Assembly: GCA_902729315.2 (NCBI GenBank)
Contig: LR746271.1
Location: 1,820,001 to 1,884,000, forward strand
Source of the DNA: Spirodela intermedia
Taxonomy: Eukaryota > Streptophyta > Magnoliopsida > Alismatales > Araceae
Length of the DNA: 64,000 nucleotides
Direction of reading: 5' to 3'
The position numbers and the translations under genes were made by a program. The notes below the pieces were generated by a model that made no database searches, was not told the DNA's origin, and worked only from the letters and a program-made list of their open reading frames with translations. This document shows positions 41,265 through 54,500 of this stretch, in pieces. How positions within the stretch are numbered: position 1 is the first letter of the stretch; each line of letters begins with the position of its first letter.

Positions 41265-44200
41265 GCTAAGCTGTTGGGAGGAACAGCTGCACTCTGAACG
41301 ATTCCAGATGAGATGGTGGTGGAGAAACTTGGAGATGAGAAAACTGGATTGGATTACCTTCAATCCATCTCTATTTCCCTTCAGGACGACCTCAAGATAC
41401 CGATCGAGAATTTCTTTCTCCAAGCTGTTAGGAGATACATTCAATTCCATGAGTGATGATGATGGATAGAACCAGGAAATATGAACACAAAGATTCAACC
41501 ACAGTTCATAGTTTACCAGGAGATGATGCATATAATCTTGCATCACAATAGAAACCATGATTAATAAGATTCTACCAGTTCATAGGTCTATAGGTATTGC
41601 TGCAGTTCATGCAACATCTTGGATCACGATAAAAACCAGGTTCATAGATCAGCAGTGGTATTGGAACCACGGATACCATGTATGTTGAACAGGGTTGTTC
41701 CAGAAGATCATGAAATACCTCATATTATCATAAAAACCAGAGACTAATAACATTCTGCAAGCTCACAGATCGACGGAGCTACATAAACCACCATATGTAT
41801 ATATGTTACCATGTGTCATACATGACTAATCCAAGAAGATCATACGATATCCTACACCATAATAAAAACCTGATGGAAATAGGATTCCACAGGTTCATAG
41901 ATCTATGAAGAGTTTTACAGAGAATCTCATGCAAGATGAGAACAACGGTGCGAGTTATCAGGTTTAATGTTCATTTGGCTACCACAGTAGCCAATCCTGA
42001 CGCCAGATTAGTACCGGACTGGATTGGCTGAATAGGCCAATTCATGGTTTGGCCAAGAACAGGGCTGCAACGAATCGAAACTTGACATTTTCGATTCAGC
42101 TGATGCTTAGAAAAATATGAAATCTGGTATTGCGTAAACACTACAGGGCACTCAAACAATGACGATCACACACGTGTCAAAAAAGTTAGTCCCAACAACC
42201 TTACTGCATCCGATTATTTCTGATGACTTGAGTTCTTGTGTGTAACTCATCTTTCTTTATTATTTACAAAAAAAAGGGAAGACAAATTGTAGTACATAAT
42301 TGGAAAAGAGGACTTTATGTGGAGGAAGGAATAGTAACGTTTGATCATTAACAAAAATATAACTACAAAAAGTACTTCATTGAAAAGCGTGGTGGATTAC
42401 CGGCTTGGCAATCCGGGATACATGGTGCTCCCTCCACTGAGGACAATATGCTGGTATAGCTTCAGATAACAGAAAATCAGATTATATCACATACTAAACC
42501 TCCAAAATATGAGATGGGTTGTAATCAGAATGTATGTTTCTGGAAGAGAAATAGGATCAGAGACAAAAAAATCGAAGCACAACACCCCTGATTGCACCGG
42601 ACACAGGTTTAGAACTTGCAGTGATTTGCATCAAAGGAGAATTTTAGAGAGGCTTGAGTATACTATTATTTCAACTAAATAATGATAATCTCTTCAAGCA
42701 ATGCTCGAGTCATAACGGTGATGCTGAGAAAGTCAATGGTCACTCCCTGGATAACAACACACTGAGTAAAATGGTTGAAAGTGTCTCAAGTCTTCGGATG
42801 TCCACGATATTGTGTTCGAGTTGTCTAGAGATAGATTTAACCACTAATTAGAGGATAGCTACTATAAGTCATTGCTCCTGCCCATTCAGAAAAATTATAC
42901 CTGTGGCTATGTGGGACATCCTCCACAGAGTGTAGAAAAGATTATTGCCAACTAAAAGGAAGATCACTTTAATCTTGGAGACTGGATTGGTACTTTTTCA
43001 GCTTGAACCCTACTGAATCCTTTCCAAAATCAGCTATTATGCCCTAGCCAACCAGAACAAGTGTGAACAAGGTCACCTGATCTCTCTGTTTCAGATTGAT
43101 CTGGCCTGTCCGGCGGATTTTCTCTGGTTCAACTGGTCATAAATTGATTCTTAGCATTGCCCCATTTTAAAAGCCTTGAAGACACTGTTAAACACTGTAG
43201 TCAAAGGTATAATCAACTTTTTAAAAAAGAGATTTTTTTTCTGCATTTCATCATCTTTTACTAGCTTCTGCATTGTTTCCTGTTATCATGGTAGAATTTT
43301 TTTTTCTGATAACTAAACAAATGTCCAAATAAGAAGAACAGGCGAAGTATCAAGAGGATTTGATAATGAAGTTAATCATCAAAGGATGAAGAGAACAAAG
43401 TGAGCCACCAAAGTGGATGGACTAGAAGACCAGAAGGGAATGGATCGATTTCAATTTCATCATAGTACAACGTTTTCACAATGACAGTCAGGCCTCTATG
43501 AGAGAAAAGTTGGGCAAAAATGACCCACTAAGAAACTAGCAGGATGCCGATTTAAGGACGCAGTTAATTACAAAAAACCCATAAGGAAGTGCTAACCTGA
43601 CCTTTACATAAAAAGAAAACTTCTAATGAAAATAATTAGTACCCGAAATAAGGGTCAATCGGGAAGAGTAAACTATTTTAAAAAAGGAAAATCATGCCCT
43701 TAAGGTTTTGACCCATTGGCATCTTATGTGCATGGTTTTTCTCCATCAGGTCGAAAGGACAGAAATTTTTGCAGCCATAGCAAGATGAAGTTAATAAAAA
43801 ATAATAATTCATTACATAATTAGAGAAATGAATGAGAAGATATGACTACAAACAGTAAAAAAGTTCATTGTTTAATTATAACACATGAACTGCATACCAT
43901 CATTCGGTTATCAATATCCATTTCCTGAATGCATCGAAAAGCCATGTCAGCCATCCCATCTCCCTCCACATCAATAAGTTCCTGCATCCAAATACATTAG
44001 TATATAAAATGCCAAGGGGTCATATCTAAACTCATTGGTATATTAAAAAAAACTAAAAATGATACGTCCTCAGACTTCAACAAGGATAAAAGGCACACTT
44101 TCAATGCAATCAGGAAACAGAGAACAATGAGCTTACAGGGGTGAAAAGGGCCTCGGGGGCTTGAAACCGTTCTGTGCCTACTTTAATAATCCGTCCATCT

Positions 44201-47200
44201 GGCAGCTACCAAAGAAAATCACAATTGAAAGGGGAAGGTAAGTTCCTAATTAATGATGAACAGGAAAAAAATATTTCGGAGGAAAATGTCAGTTTAAATA
44301 ATTCAAATACTCTAGTATAAGCCACAATCAGAGAAACTCCACACACTTACAGTGTAATTTTTCATTAGGACAGTCGTCTCCAGTCCTAATTGGTATTCAC
44401 GTTTGTAATCATAACTGTAATATCATTGTGAATCAGTCGTTGCAACAATACTACGAGAAAATCAGCTGGGATACGTGGTTGAAGAGAGTCAAACCTTACA
44501 TAACACAATTTCTCCTTGATTTCCCTTGCAGTCTCAAAATCTGCAGTCCTATTCACTGAGTACCTTTTGCAACAAAAGAAACCAGAATCACCAGGTCAGA
44601 AACAAAAGTCATCATAGAAAAAGGTGGAATTCTTTTTTAAGGTCACAACCTCTTTCAACCAGAAAAGAACCTCACCCTCTTCGACGAAGCAGATCTACAA
44701 GATAAGAAGTTATGTGTCTGCCAGCCACATTCATTCTCTTTGTAAGGTGTGGGAATGAGTAACCATCAACGACTGGAACCTAGATACAAACAAAAATTAA
44801 TAACAATGACAAGAACACGAATGATTATCTGTAAAAAACTGAAACTCTTATGCCATACTTGAGGAAAATTGACACCCTCAGTTACTATTAGGGACGACCT
44901 CAACCAAGGAATCCAACCCAGATATGTCTGGAAAGATGTGGATTCCAGAATACCAGTGGCATTAGTCTCCTAGACAAGCCATCGGCTGCCTTGTTTCCTT
45001 AAAACTTCTTAAATCCCTCCAATTAGTGGTCAATGTGTCAGAGTAGAAAATGGAGTACGAGTTGACATCCAAGGCACTGGAGTTTTCCAAGAAAGAAGGA
45101 AGGAAAACAAATATTACCATTGTGAGACTTTTTCACAACAGAAGGAAAATAAAGTAAAGAAATTCCCAGCAATCCACGAGAACTATGAAAACTGTTCTGA
45201 GACACCCGGAACAATATATATATCTATACATACATACATATATATATATATATATTCTCAAATAAATGAATATAAAAATAATAATAATATGTACCGTTTT
45301 TTTGAATCACACAAACACAAGTATCAAACAAGTTGACACGAAAAAGCAATTTGAGATAACAGGGCACCATCAGACTTGCAATTTCTGATAGTAACCTGTA
45401 CAAATAAAAAAGGATGCACCTCATCAATAGTGGGTGTTGATAAAAATTCAGAAAGACAGGGCATACAGAAGATGTCACATTAGGACAAAAATGCCTTGGG
45501 GGATCCAACAACGCAATCAGGATTTGTTCAAAGACCTGACCATTCAAACAATGTCAGTTTTCTGATTCTGATGAACAAGGTAAATCAGTTCAGACAGAAC
45601 TGTGACAAGAACTTGCCATGTCTAAGCTGGATGCGGACAAGAGCCCGTAAAATTTTCCTTTAATGTGCTGGCCCAAAATAAAGTGTATAATATATATACT
45701 TTCACCTCAGTAACATGAAGATTAACAAAGTCCACATCATTGGACATCAACTGCTACAAAGAAAAGGTTAGGACTGAAGCATTGGAACACTGTGTATGAT
45801 GATTGAGAAAAAATAATTTTCCAAATATGAGTTAATTTGTCCAATCAATGTCAGGAAACCTATCAAAATTTTGACTTACCACATGTGTCACACCATCTCC
45901 AGAATCAATGACAAGACCAGTCAACAAACCTGTGGGAAAAGAAACAACCAGCGGTCAGAGGATGCTAAATTGTGTTTGCAAAAATCAAACGTAAAACATG
46001 CAACATGAGATAAAATATAAAATTCATTTAGGCGAATAGAACACGATAGAAAATTAAGAAAAAATAAAATAGTCACTTATTCCTCCCTTCCCTTCGTCAA
46101 GCCTTTCCTTTAGTGATTTGAATGAATAATAAACAGAATACAATGCATATGGATGAAGATTTCTTTATTCAGTTGCATTTTCTTTCCTGAACGAGGAATT
46201 TTCAATCAAGAGACGCGTATTAATCAAAATTGTCTCAAGGCGAGGAATTCTTATGAAGAATTCTCATTTAGATTACTCTTTACATACCCTGAGCATATAG
46301 TGTCAGAACTGCCTGAATCTGAATGAAGAAACCCATGAAGTTGTATTTCTCAAACATGATCTCCACCTGCGGTGCACGAAACGACATCATGAAAATGACA
46401 ATATACTCGTCAAGGAAGACAACTGAAGCTGTGGAAAACAAGAGGAATTAAGGAAATAAACCATTGAGGAGAAAAAAACAGGTTACCATCTTCTCACGAT
46501 TCTTGGAAGGATTCAGAGGTGGGTCCGTCAGTAAAATCTTACACTCCTGGGGGTCTATCTGCAAGAAATGGCAAAAAGTCGTCACCTTTTTAGCCTGGAG
46601 CATCCAAATCTGCGACAGGTATGGGGATTAAATGCCTTCAGTTCGTCGTAAAAGGTGTGATCCCAAACGTGGCACATGTCGTCCCAATTCTGCACGATCC
46701 CATTATTGACTGGGTATGATATGTCTAGCTGATGCCGGAGCTCTGCACAAGCGTCTCCCACGACGATACCCTTTACCACAAAAAGGCGAAGAAAAAGATA
46801 TAAAATAAAGAATCATGAATTTCTCTTCCTAATCGGTAATGACGAACGTACCGAGGCCTGCAATTTAGGACCTACAAAATTATTTAGGGAGATCGCATTG
46901 TCACACTACGAGGCCAACCTTCAGTTCCTGCTCTGAGAGGGAGCTTTCGTACCGGAGCATCGGTCGCCCGACAACGCAGGGAAACACAGAGGTGGGAAAG
47001 TTCTCGCCGGCAAAACCGCATTTCACGTACTGCAAGAGGTCAGTCATGAGGTTCATTCACAGTTTCCCACCTCCGAGCGCTCGACGGTAACTGAGGCAAG
47101 TTCAAGCACGAAATAGAAAATTTAAACCGATTCTATCGCCCGTGCGGACGATGGAGTCGATCAGCTCACCCCGGTGCCGTTGTCGCAGACAACAACCCTC

Positions 47201-47211
47201 CTGTTGTCCAT
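40823..47211 (-). CDS. ARP2: Actin-related protein 2 (ARP2/3 complex subunit)
   Basis: The ARP2 subunit of the ARP2/3 complex that nucleates branched actin and shapes trichomes and epidermal cells in plants. Fifteen exons in transcript order: 47170-47211, 46919-47029, 46636-46770, 46487-46558, 46288-46366, 45880-45929, 44676-44779, 44495-44563, 44351-44414, 44137-44205, 43898-43981, 42401-42459, 41358-41424, 41092-41175, 40823-40903. They join in frame to 1,170 nt (389 residues), the usual ARP2 size. Landmarks: [14 protein letters not shown] (phosphate-1), [30 protein letters not shown]-type run ([11 protein letters not shown]), [11 protein letters not shown] (phosphate-2), [15 protein letters not shown] (adenosine site) and a final exon ending KCGQS. 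Every intron has GT-AG ends except the third, which needs a GC donor. Two runs depart from the family norm: [12 protein letters not shown] where relatives have VYLGGAVLAGIM, and a final [16 protein letters not shown]. No stop interrupts the assembly. Confidence 0.92.
41221..41261. repeat. (CT)n tract in ARP2 intron 13
   Basis: About 40 bp of pure CT in the intron between the 67-nt and 84-nt exons near the 3' end of ARP2. Confidence 0.85.
45221..45258. repeat. TA/TACA microsatellite in ARP2 intron 6
   Basis: ATACATACATACATATATAT run within the 1.1-kb intron between the VTHV and VPVVDG exons. Confidence 0.8.
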
Positions 47212-49290
47212 CTCCGTCCGACGCTTCAACAATCTTGTCCTCCGCTTAGAGACCCCGGGGAAGCGCGCATGCCTTCTAGTCCCTGCAGCTTGACGTTTCG
47301 ATCTCAGCGATCGCCGTCTGCGGGAGATCGCAGGCGCCGAGGGGCTGAGAGAGATCCAGTCGACGGCGATGGCGGTAGCCGGCGACTGGCGAAGAACCTC
47401 GCCTCCGCCTTCCTCTCTATGTTGCCCAGTTCGAGCTTCCGGTCCGATCGGACCGCCGGGCCAGAGTCCAGACCGGAACGGTCCGGTCCGGTCCAATTTA
47501 TCTCTTCCCGGTCTCCCAGCTATGTCCCCGAGGGAGCACAGGATCGAGATCAAACGGCTGGGTGGAGGCCAGATCGGCCCACCCAGAGGAAGGCCCGGAT
47601 CCGGTTTTAGACAGTAAAGGTTATATAAAAGGGAATATAAAGTATATATGTATATATATCCTTAAAAATAAAATAGCTATGAGGACTTTTTGTTAAATAT
47701 GACAATAATGCTCGAGTTCGGTAACTTTCTTGAATTGGCTGACGTCTCGTTGATTACTTATTCAGTACTTGTGCCTTGTAGTGCCTATCATTCACTCTAT
47801 ATATATGGTCATTATTATGAATTTAAAACAATTATAATAATTACATGACCACAAATTTAATAGTTTAAATAAATAATATACATTGACTAAATTAGTTTTA
47901 CATGATAATATTGACTAGATTGGCATTAATTCTATTATTTTTTAATTTTGGCCCTTTTTGTATGAAATGAATGATTAAATATATATTTTAAATAATGTTG
48001 AATATCATGCTAAATATTAAAAAATGCATACTATTGAGAAAAATCATGATGCCAACACTCCTAAATATGACCAAAGAAGATGTTGATCTTGACACTTATC
48101 TTGTGGGATACCTCATTATGGGATTTGACTTTGAGATGTACCATAATAGTGTTGAGCATTTACCTTCAATAATACTTTCACTTGGTGGATCTTCATCTAT
48201 GACTTTCCTTCTCATCTTCACTGAGAGAATTGAATAATGAGTGTTGATTATTCACCAACATCAATACTTCTACCAACTAAGTATTCAATTATGACAAAAC
48301 TCTCCTCAATTATAATCATTCTAGTAAATCTATGTCAAAGATAATTTGGAATTGAAATTGAGAATATGACCCATCAGTTCTTGAACCTTGAGGTTTAATA
48401 CCACAATTTATTCTATTAATATTGCCAGCCATTGAAAATTGTTCTTAGTATGAAATCATCATCACACCTTTAGGTTAAAAATGTAACAAACTCAATAGCT
48501 AAATAGCTCAATACTTCACTACTAAGATTTGTAAACATAAAAACACATGATGTCATGTGTGATAACATAGAACCATATTTTCTTAGTACAATTATAGCAT
48601 ACATTTATGAAAGTATGTAATGAGATGGGAGATATACTATCTTACTCATTTTTCACATTTTCTTTACTCACCTTTAAACCTCATATTGTTAAGACAAATT
48701 CAATTATAACTAAATATTATGTTGATGTCTTTAGTTTACAAATTCAACTTATATTAAAAAAATTATTTATAAATTTATTTATAAATGAGTTATTAAATAT
48801 CTATTAAAATGCCAATAAATGTCATGATAGTTTACATCATAAGTTAAATATATTTGAGAAATATTTAAAATATATATCTCATAGTTACCAACAAATTTAA
48901 ATAGTTACACCCTTGAAATATTTTTATATCAAAATAGTGTAATCTCCTATTACTATAATATAAGTACAAATAAACATGTGTCAACACATATGACGAAGTC
49001 TCATATACATCCAAAAATATAAAGTCACTTGTAAGATTATGAATGTAGGACATGAGTGATGTAGAGTCAAAAGCTTCAACAAGAAATATGTTTGTAAAAT
49101 CGAAAAATACATGGTCAGATGTGAGATTTAAACTTAGGACATAAGTTACGCAAAGATGAGAAAAATGACAATTGAAATGTTTGACTATCATGAAAAGCAA
49201 AGTATAGGTGAAATTTGACATCGAGATCTCTATATTAACATACTGAAAATTTGAGCAAGAAAATATAAAATAATATATAAAGATTAATGG
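47212..49290. other. ARP2 5' region and AT-rich intergenic DNA
   Basis: 47212-47610 is GC-rich and includes the ARP2 5' UTR and promoter. Open frames on both strands here have no recognisable domain. 47640-49290 is strongly AT-rich with several short frames (for example 47995-48237) that match nothing I know. Probably old repeat DNA. Confidence 0.6.
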
Positions 49291-49299
49291 CTGAAGTAG

Positions 49300-49860
49300 G
49301 AATCAAACTCCAATCTTACACATGTTACCAGGGTACACCTACAGAAACCACCCTTAGCATTAGTACTGTGACACTTGCCAACACGACACCAGTGTGCTTT
49401 GGCACAACGCCTATGTGCAGGGCACAATGCTTGCGCATGACAACGTAGTGCCCACACATAGTGGCATGATGTCCACATGCGGCAGCACAATACACATGCA
49501 CACCAGCACATCGCTTGTGTGCGTCGGCATGGCGCTCGCACACGCCGACATGACAACTGCGTGCACCTAGCATTGCGCCTATATGCGGTAGCACGACATT
49601 GGCCTCAAGAGACTGTGACATGGTACACCACTTCGACGTGGCAACCCAAGGCCACGAGGGCAGCCGATGACATCATGAGTGGCATGACAATTGTGTGCAC
49701 TGGCACTGTGCCTACGTGCAGCAGCACAACATTGGCCTCAAGAGATTGTGACATGGTGCATCACTCTAACATGACAACCCAAGGCCACGAGGACAGCCGA
49801 TGATGTCATGAGCATGACATCATTTCAAAGGAGGAATAGATGACGTCACCAACCTGATGT
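49300..49860. repeat. GC-richer tandem-repeat block, possible LTR remnant
   Basis: An island of imperfect roughly 30-bp units rich in GCAC/GTGC words (49370-49600) followed by a 133-bp unit present twice, with TTGGCCTCAAGAGA at about 49599 and 49732, each followed by AACCCAAGGCCACGAGG. It lies just upstream of the primer-site-like sequence at 50066, so it may be part of an old 5' LTR. No gene is present. Confidence 0.6.
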
Positions 49861-51283
49861 CACCCAAGGTAGGAACCCTTAATCCCATACTTGAAATGTG
49901 AGGACGACTAGCTAGGGGAGCATCCATAAAGGACACTTGGCCTCATGTTTGAGCACCTTGGATTATTAGAATTATCCTTATTGGTCACCTATGAGCTGTT
50001 GGGGATTCAATCATCCAAGCACTTGGAAAGAATTTCGTGCACAACAGTTGACATCCTTGTCACAGTGGCATCAGAGCCAGGTTGCAAAAAAGGTCATACT
50101 TCTCTACCCCTCCCCTTTTCTTTAGCATTAGTATAGTGCCATTGAAGTGGAAGGTAAAGTGGCTATGAAGGGTACCCAAGGGCAAGGAATTACTTAGTTG
50201 GTGGAGTAGCAAGAAGCCACAATTAAGACTGTTGAGACCCTTATGGGTCAATTACAGGTTGAGTCTAATAGTCTTTGAGAACAAATGGTGTGCTTGAAGA
50301 CTCAAATGGAAGACCAAACTTATTAGGTAACTAATATTTTAATAGAGAAATTCAATGAAGAAATCAAGTCAATCTACAACTAGATGGGGGAGATGGCCAC
50401 GTCATACAAAGCTTAGAAAGAAGACAAATCAGCATTGAGGAGAGAATTCAACCAATAGATGTCTAGACTACAACAACAAATAGAGGAAGTCATGAGCAAT
50501 CTCTAAAGTAGGATAGGCAATGCACAAAGATCTATGAGGCAGGACCTAGGGGTCGAATCATCTCGAGTCAAAGCTCTCAAATCCATGGCTTACTGAAGGG
50601 AGCGGGATGTCATGTTGATCGAAAACTTCTTCTAAGACCTACAAAGATACCTCAATACCAATACTTCCTTGGAAGAATGGTGACCAAGCATGCCAAGACA
50701 TAGTGGAGACTCCATATAAAAGACCGCTCAAGGCCACTAGTGACCAAGTGCAATGAATTCATTAAAGAGATTCAGGAGCAATTTCGCCCAACGAACTCAA
50801 GACAAGTCACTTAAACGACTATGAGGCAATTGAAACACACCATAGTTATCATGAATATGTTGAAAATTTTCAATGTTAGTATTTGAGGTAGTTAGGATGG
50901 ATGAAGATGATAAACTCCACTACTTCATGAAGTGATTATAGATGTAGGCCCAAAATGAGATCACGAGGTAGGGTGCTTAGACTCTTTTTCAATGAAGTTG
51001 TTTTAAAGATTTACTTGAGAAGGTGGTCGAGAATTGCAACCATCAATTCAAACTCTTAATTTTCTATGAAATAACTCATTTATTTAATGTCTAAGAACTT
51101 CTTATAGAGGAAGCCGATCTAGATAGAGTTGAAACACTCTATGAGCTAATGTCAAAAGTCCTCACAGCTACAAAAAGGTACTTGTGTTTTGGTCCATTTG
51201 AACTAAGTACTTCTCATTCTAGGTTGATACAAGTTGTTAATAGTTTATTGATAGATGAGAATCAATACATAAAGAAATATAGT
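49861..51283 (+). mobile_element. Decayed Ty3/gypsy-type LTR retrotransposon, 5' part
   Basis: TGGCATCAGAGCC at 50066-50078 resembles the initiator-Met tRNA primer site (usual TGGTATCAGAGCC) and follows an LTR-like ...GTCACA end. Downstream, about 50150-51060, the + strand reads in broken frames as a retrotransposon gag: ALRREFNQ, a MLIENFF-LQRYL block, AKTQWRLHIKDRSRPLVTKC, NEFIKEIQEQFRP, MRQLKHTI and EDDKLHYFM, the pattern of plant Ty3/gypsy gag (family: AKTWWRR, WDEFKKEIRAQFYP, LRRLKHTGSI). Stops and frameshifts are frequent. The element is cut at 51283 by the copia insertion and may continue at 56628. No polymerase region was recognised. Confidence 0.75.
51279..51283. repeat. Target-site duplication, left (ATAGT)
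   Basis: ATAGT immediately precedes the left LTR and is repeated directly after the right LTR at 56623-56627, the 5-bp duplication expected from copia integration. Confidence 0.9.
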
Positions 51284-51327
51284 TGTGAAAATATGACCTA
51301 GTGGGCCCACATAAGAGATGAGCGGTC

Positions 51328-51376
<49 letters not shown>

Positions 51377-51508
51377 TCCTCTCACCTACCGTGACTTTCC
51401 CTTTTCTCACTTTCCTTTTCCCTCTTATATGTAACCTCTAATTTCTCTCTAATACTTAGGCGGTTTTGTCTCTCTTTTCTTGGCATCTCCTTCTCTTCTC
51501 CTTCGACA
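51284..51508 (+). repeat. Left LTR of the copia element
   Basis: 225 bp, from TGTGAAAATATGACC to CCTTCGACA. It contains a (CT)n tract (about 51328-51373), then TATATGTAACC, probably around the polyadenylation region, and ends directly at the primer-binding site. Confidence 0.93.
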
Positions 51509-51521
51509 TGGTATCAAAGCA
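51509..51521 (+). other. Primer-binding site of the copia element
   Basis: TGGTATCAAAGCA abuts the left LTR. It is complementary to the 3' end of initiator-Met tRNA apart from one base relative to the usual TGGTATCAGAGC. Confidence 0.88.
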
Positions 51522-54500
51522 AGTTGATCCTATCGTTCTTGCCACTGCTGCTTGAAGAGGAGGCTTTATCTCCCGCCGTCACCACCTTAGCTTGAGCTCA
51601 TCAGACGTCATCCTATTTTTCGCCGCATCACCGCCATTGTTGCCTAAAGAGGAGGATTTATCTCCCATCGTCGCCGCCTTAGCCTAAACTTGTTGGATGC
51701 TATCTTATTTTCCACCGGCTTGAAGATGAGGTTTTATCTCCCAACTTCACCGCCTTAACCTGAACTTGCCATACACTGTACTATTTTCCATCATCTTGCA
51801 ACACCTATCAAGCGCCGCCATTGCCTCTCGTTGTGCCTCTTCCATTGTTCTCGCCACCCTTCAGATGCCCCCACTACTGCTTTGTAAATCGCCACCTCCA
51901 TCTAACTTCAACGTTAGTCGCCTTTTATGAAGCCAAAAATTCTTTTGGCATCTCCATTTGTCTCTACCAACCATAGGCAGACCACTAGTGCCTCAACCCT
52001 TATTGTTCTCGTTATGCCGGTGAATCTACTCCTTAATCAACTTCATTGTCTGGGTCCACCTCTCACTAAAGATAGTACCAATTATTGTCAATGGGCACAT
52101 AATTTTCGTTGTTTCTTTAACATTCATGGCTATCACTAGTTTATTATAGATTTACCACCACTCGTCGATGACTCCAACTTGTCTGATCGAACAATGAAAG
52201 ATGAGATTGTCCAAGCCTGAATTTTTTAGATGGTCGCTCCACAACTTGTTAAGACTATCAAGTATTTAGATACGGCCAAACAAATGTGGGACAAGTTCTA
52301 TCGTTCATTTGGGGCCAAAGAGAGCATCGGTCATACATCTTCAGCAACCTTACTAAGCTACATGACACGTCATCTCTATGACATTCTACGTATCTTACAT
52401 TGACGAAGCTTGGAAATTTATTGGATCAATTTCAATCAATTTCCTCCAATCTAGACGTCAATCAATGCTATCATTAAGAACTATTGGTGGCTATCTAACT
52501 TGACTCTATTAATCTGAATTTGACTAATCATGTCAAAGGCTCGGTCCTCAATGAAGTTACTCCTCTCACTTTGGAAGAAACATTAAATGTTGTGCGGTGG
52601 ATCGCTCTTATATCGACCCCAACCTCAACCCATGTTTCATCCTCAATGGTCACTCCTAAAGCTTTGACACTTACAGTTATCACTCTTGGAGCTGGTCATG
52701 ATGTCTCCTCTGATCGTGGTTGCAGACGAGGTTGTGGGCATGCTACTCTTCTTGGCCGCAATAGTTTTTCTCCTTGTGAACATTATGGCAGGAACAACTA
52801 TATCGTGACCAAAAAGAAGTTTGGGTATTCAACAAATTAACCAATGCAACAGCGTCTACGCCAATATAGTACTACCTACTCTTGCTGCTCCTGCACTATC
52901 ATCTGGACAACCTACTCCTCTACCACTAACAACTAGAGTTACGATCATTGTCTCTTGAGGAGTATGACCAGTGGTCAAAGTCTTAAGGCACTTGCATCGT
53001 CTTCTCATGTGTTGCACCACGTATCATTTTCTTATGCATGTACCACTCTCTTAACATCCTCGCCCACAAATGAGACTTGGGTTATTGATTCAGGTGTCTC
53101 AATTCATATGTCAAGTATATCTTTCCTGATCACTTATCTTAAGACCCTCAGTTATCTCGAGACCATTACCACTGTAGATGGCTACCTTTGTTCCATCACT
53201 GACAAAAGGGTGGCCACCATTACCTCTTCCCTGTCTCTTGATAATGTTCTTTATGTTCTCAACCTACATGTCAATCTTCTATCGATCAACGCCATCACCA
53301 AAGCTCTTTATTGTTCATTGTTCAGTGCCATGTCAATCTTTTATCATTGTATGTCTCAAGATTTATGGACAAGAAAGAAGATTGGTTTAGTTAAAGAAAC
53401 TAGTCGGGGCTTCTACGAGTTGGTACCAGATATACCTTCAGTTGAGTTGTCTTGTTTGTTTTCTCAAAAGTCTTCTTCATTATTGTGACATCAACGTTTT
53501 GGTCATGCAAACATTTCAAAGTTACGTAAAGCTTTATCAGGTATTTCTCTTTTTGAGTATCAATATGAATCATGTCAACTTAGAAAATATTTTCACTCTA
53601 CATATCCTTGCCGTGATGGTTTACCATGTGAACATCAGTTTAAACTGATTTATTTTGATATTTGGGGTTTGACTTGTGGGGTGTCTATTTTTGAATTTTG
53701 TTATTAGATGATCTTCATCAATGACTTCTCTTGAGCTTTTTGGGTTTACCTACTCAAAGACCGCACCAAAGTTCTTTCTTACTTCAATTTTTTTCTCTAA
53801 AAGGTTCATACACAATGGTCTATGACACCCAAGATCTTGCAGACGAATAATGCACTCAAGTTTACTCAATTAGCACTTTAGGAGGTTTGTAAGAATTTTA
53901 AGATTATTCATCAAATGACGTGTCCATACACATCGCAACAAAATGGTATTGCTGAACGAAAGTATCATCATATTCGATATGACTCATACTCTACTATTAG
54001 AAATGAGGGTTCTATATCATGTTTGGCCAGATGTAGTCCTCACTTCAACATACCTCATCAATTGTCTACATCCTCTCCCTCTGGCGGTGAAGTTCCACTA
54101 TGACGTCTTCAACTTAAGGGTGACATATTTTATTTTCCTCGACGAGTTTTTAATTGTGTGGTTTTTGTTCAAGATACCACTCTGAATCTCTCAAAGTTTG
54201 CTCCACGAATCATTAAGGGTGTCTTTGTTGGTTATTCTTGCACTCAAAAGGAGTATTGTGTGTATCTACATAGTGAGCAGAAGTATATTGTCTCGATCAA
54301 TGTCACCTTTCATGAGGAGTCACGATTTTTTGATGCACCGTCTTCACTATCTATGCCTCTATCAAAAGCTATACTCACTACTACACATGTATCTACCCCA
54401 GATTAGGCATCTTACACTAGTCACCTTCACACTCAAGTTCTTTCGTTATCACCTCCCGACTCTGTTTCTTTACCACAATCATTTTTGTCACCACGTCTTC

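Noticed and set aside
47161-47553. 130-codon minus-strand frame around the ARP2 start
   Set aside because: Only its last 14 codons, from MDNRR, are ARP2 exon 1. The upstream part is 5' UTR/promoter read-through.
49270-49345. tRNA-like word (GGAATCAAACTCCAATCTTA) near 49290
   Set aside because: No acceptor stem or anticodon arm could be folded by eye around it; the resemblance to a T-arm is weak.
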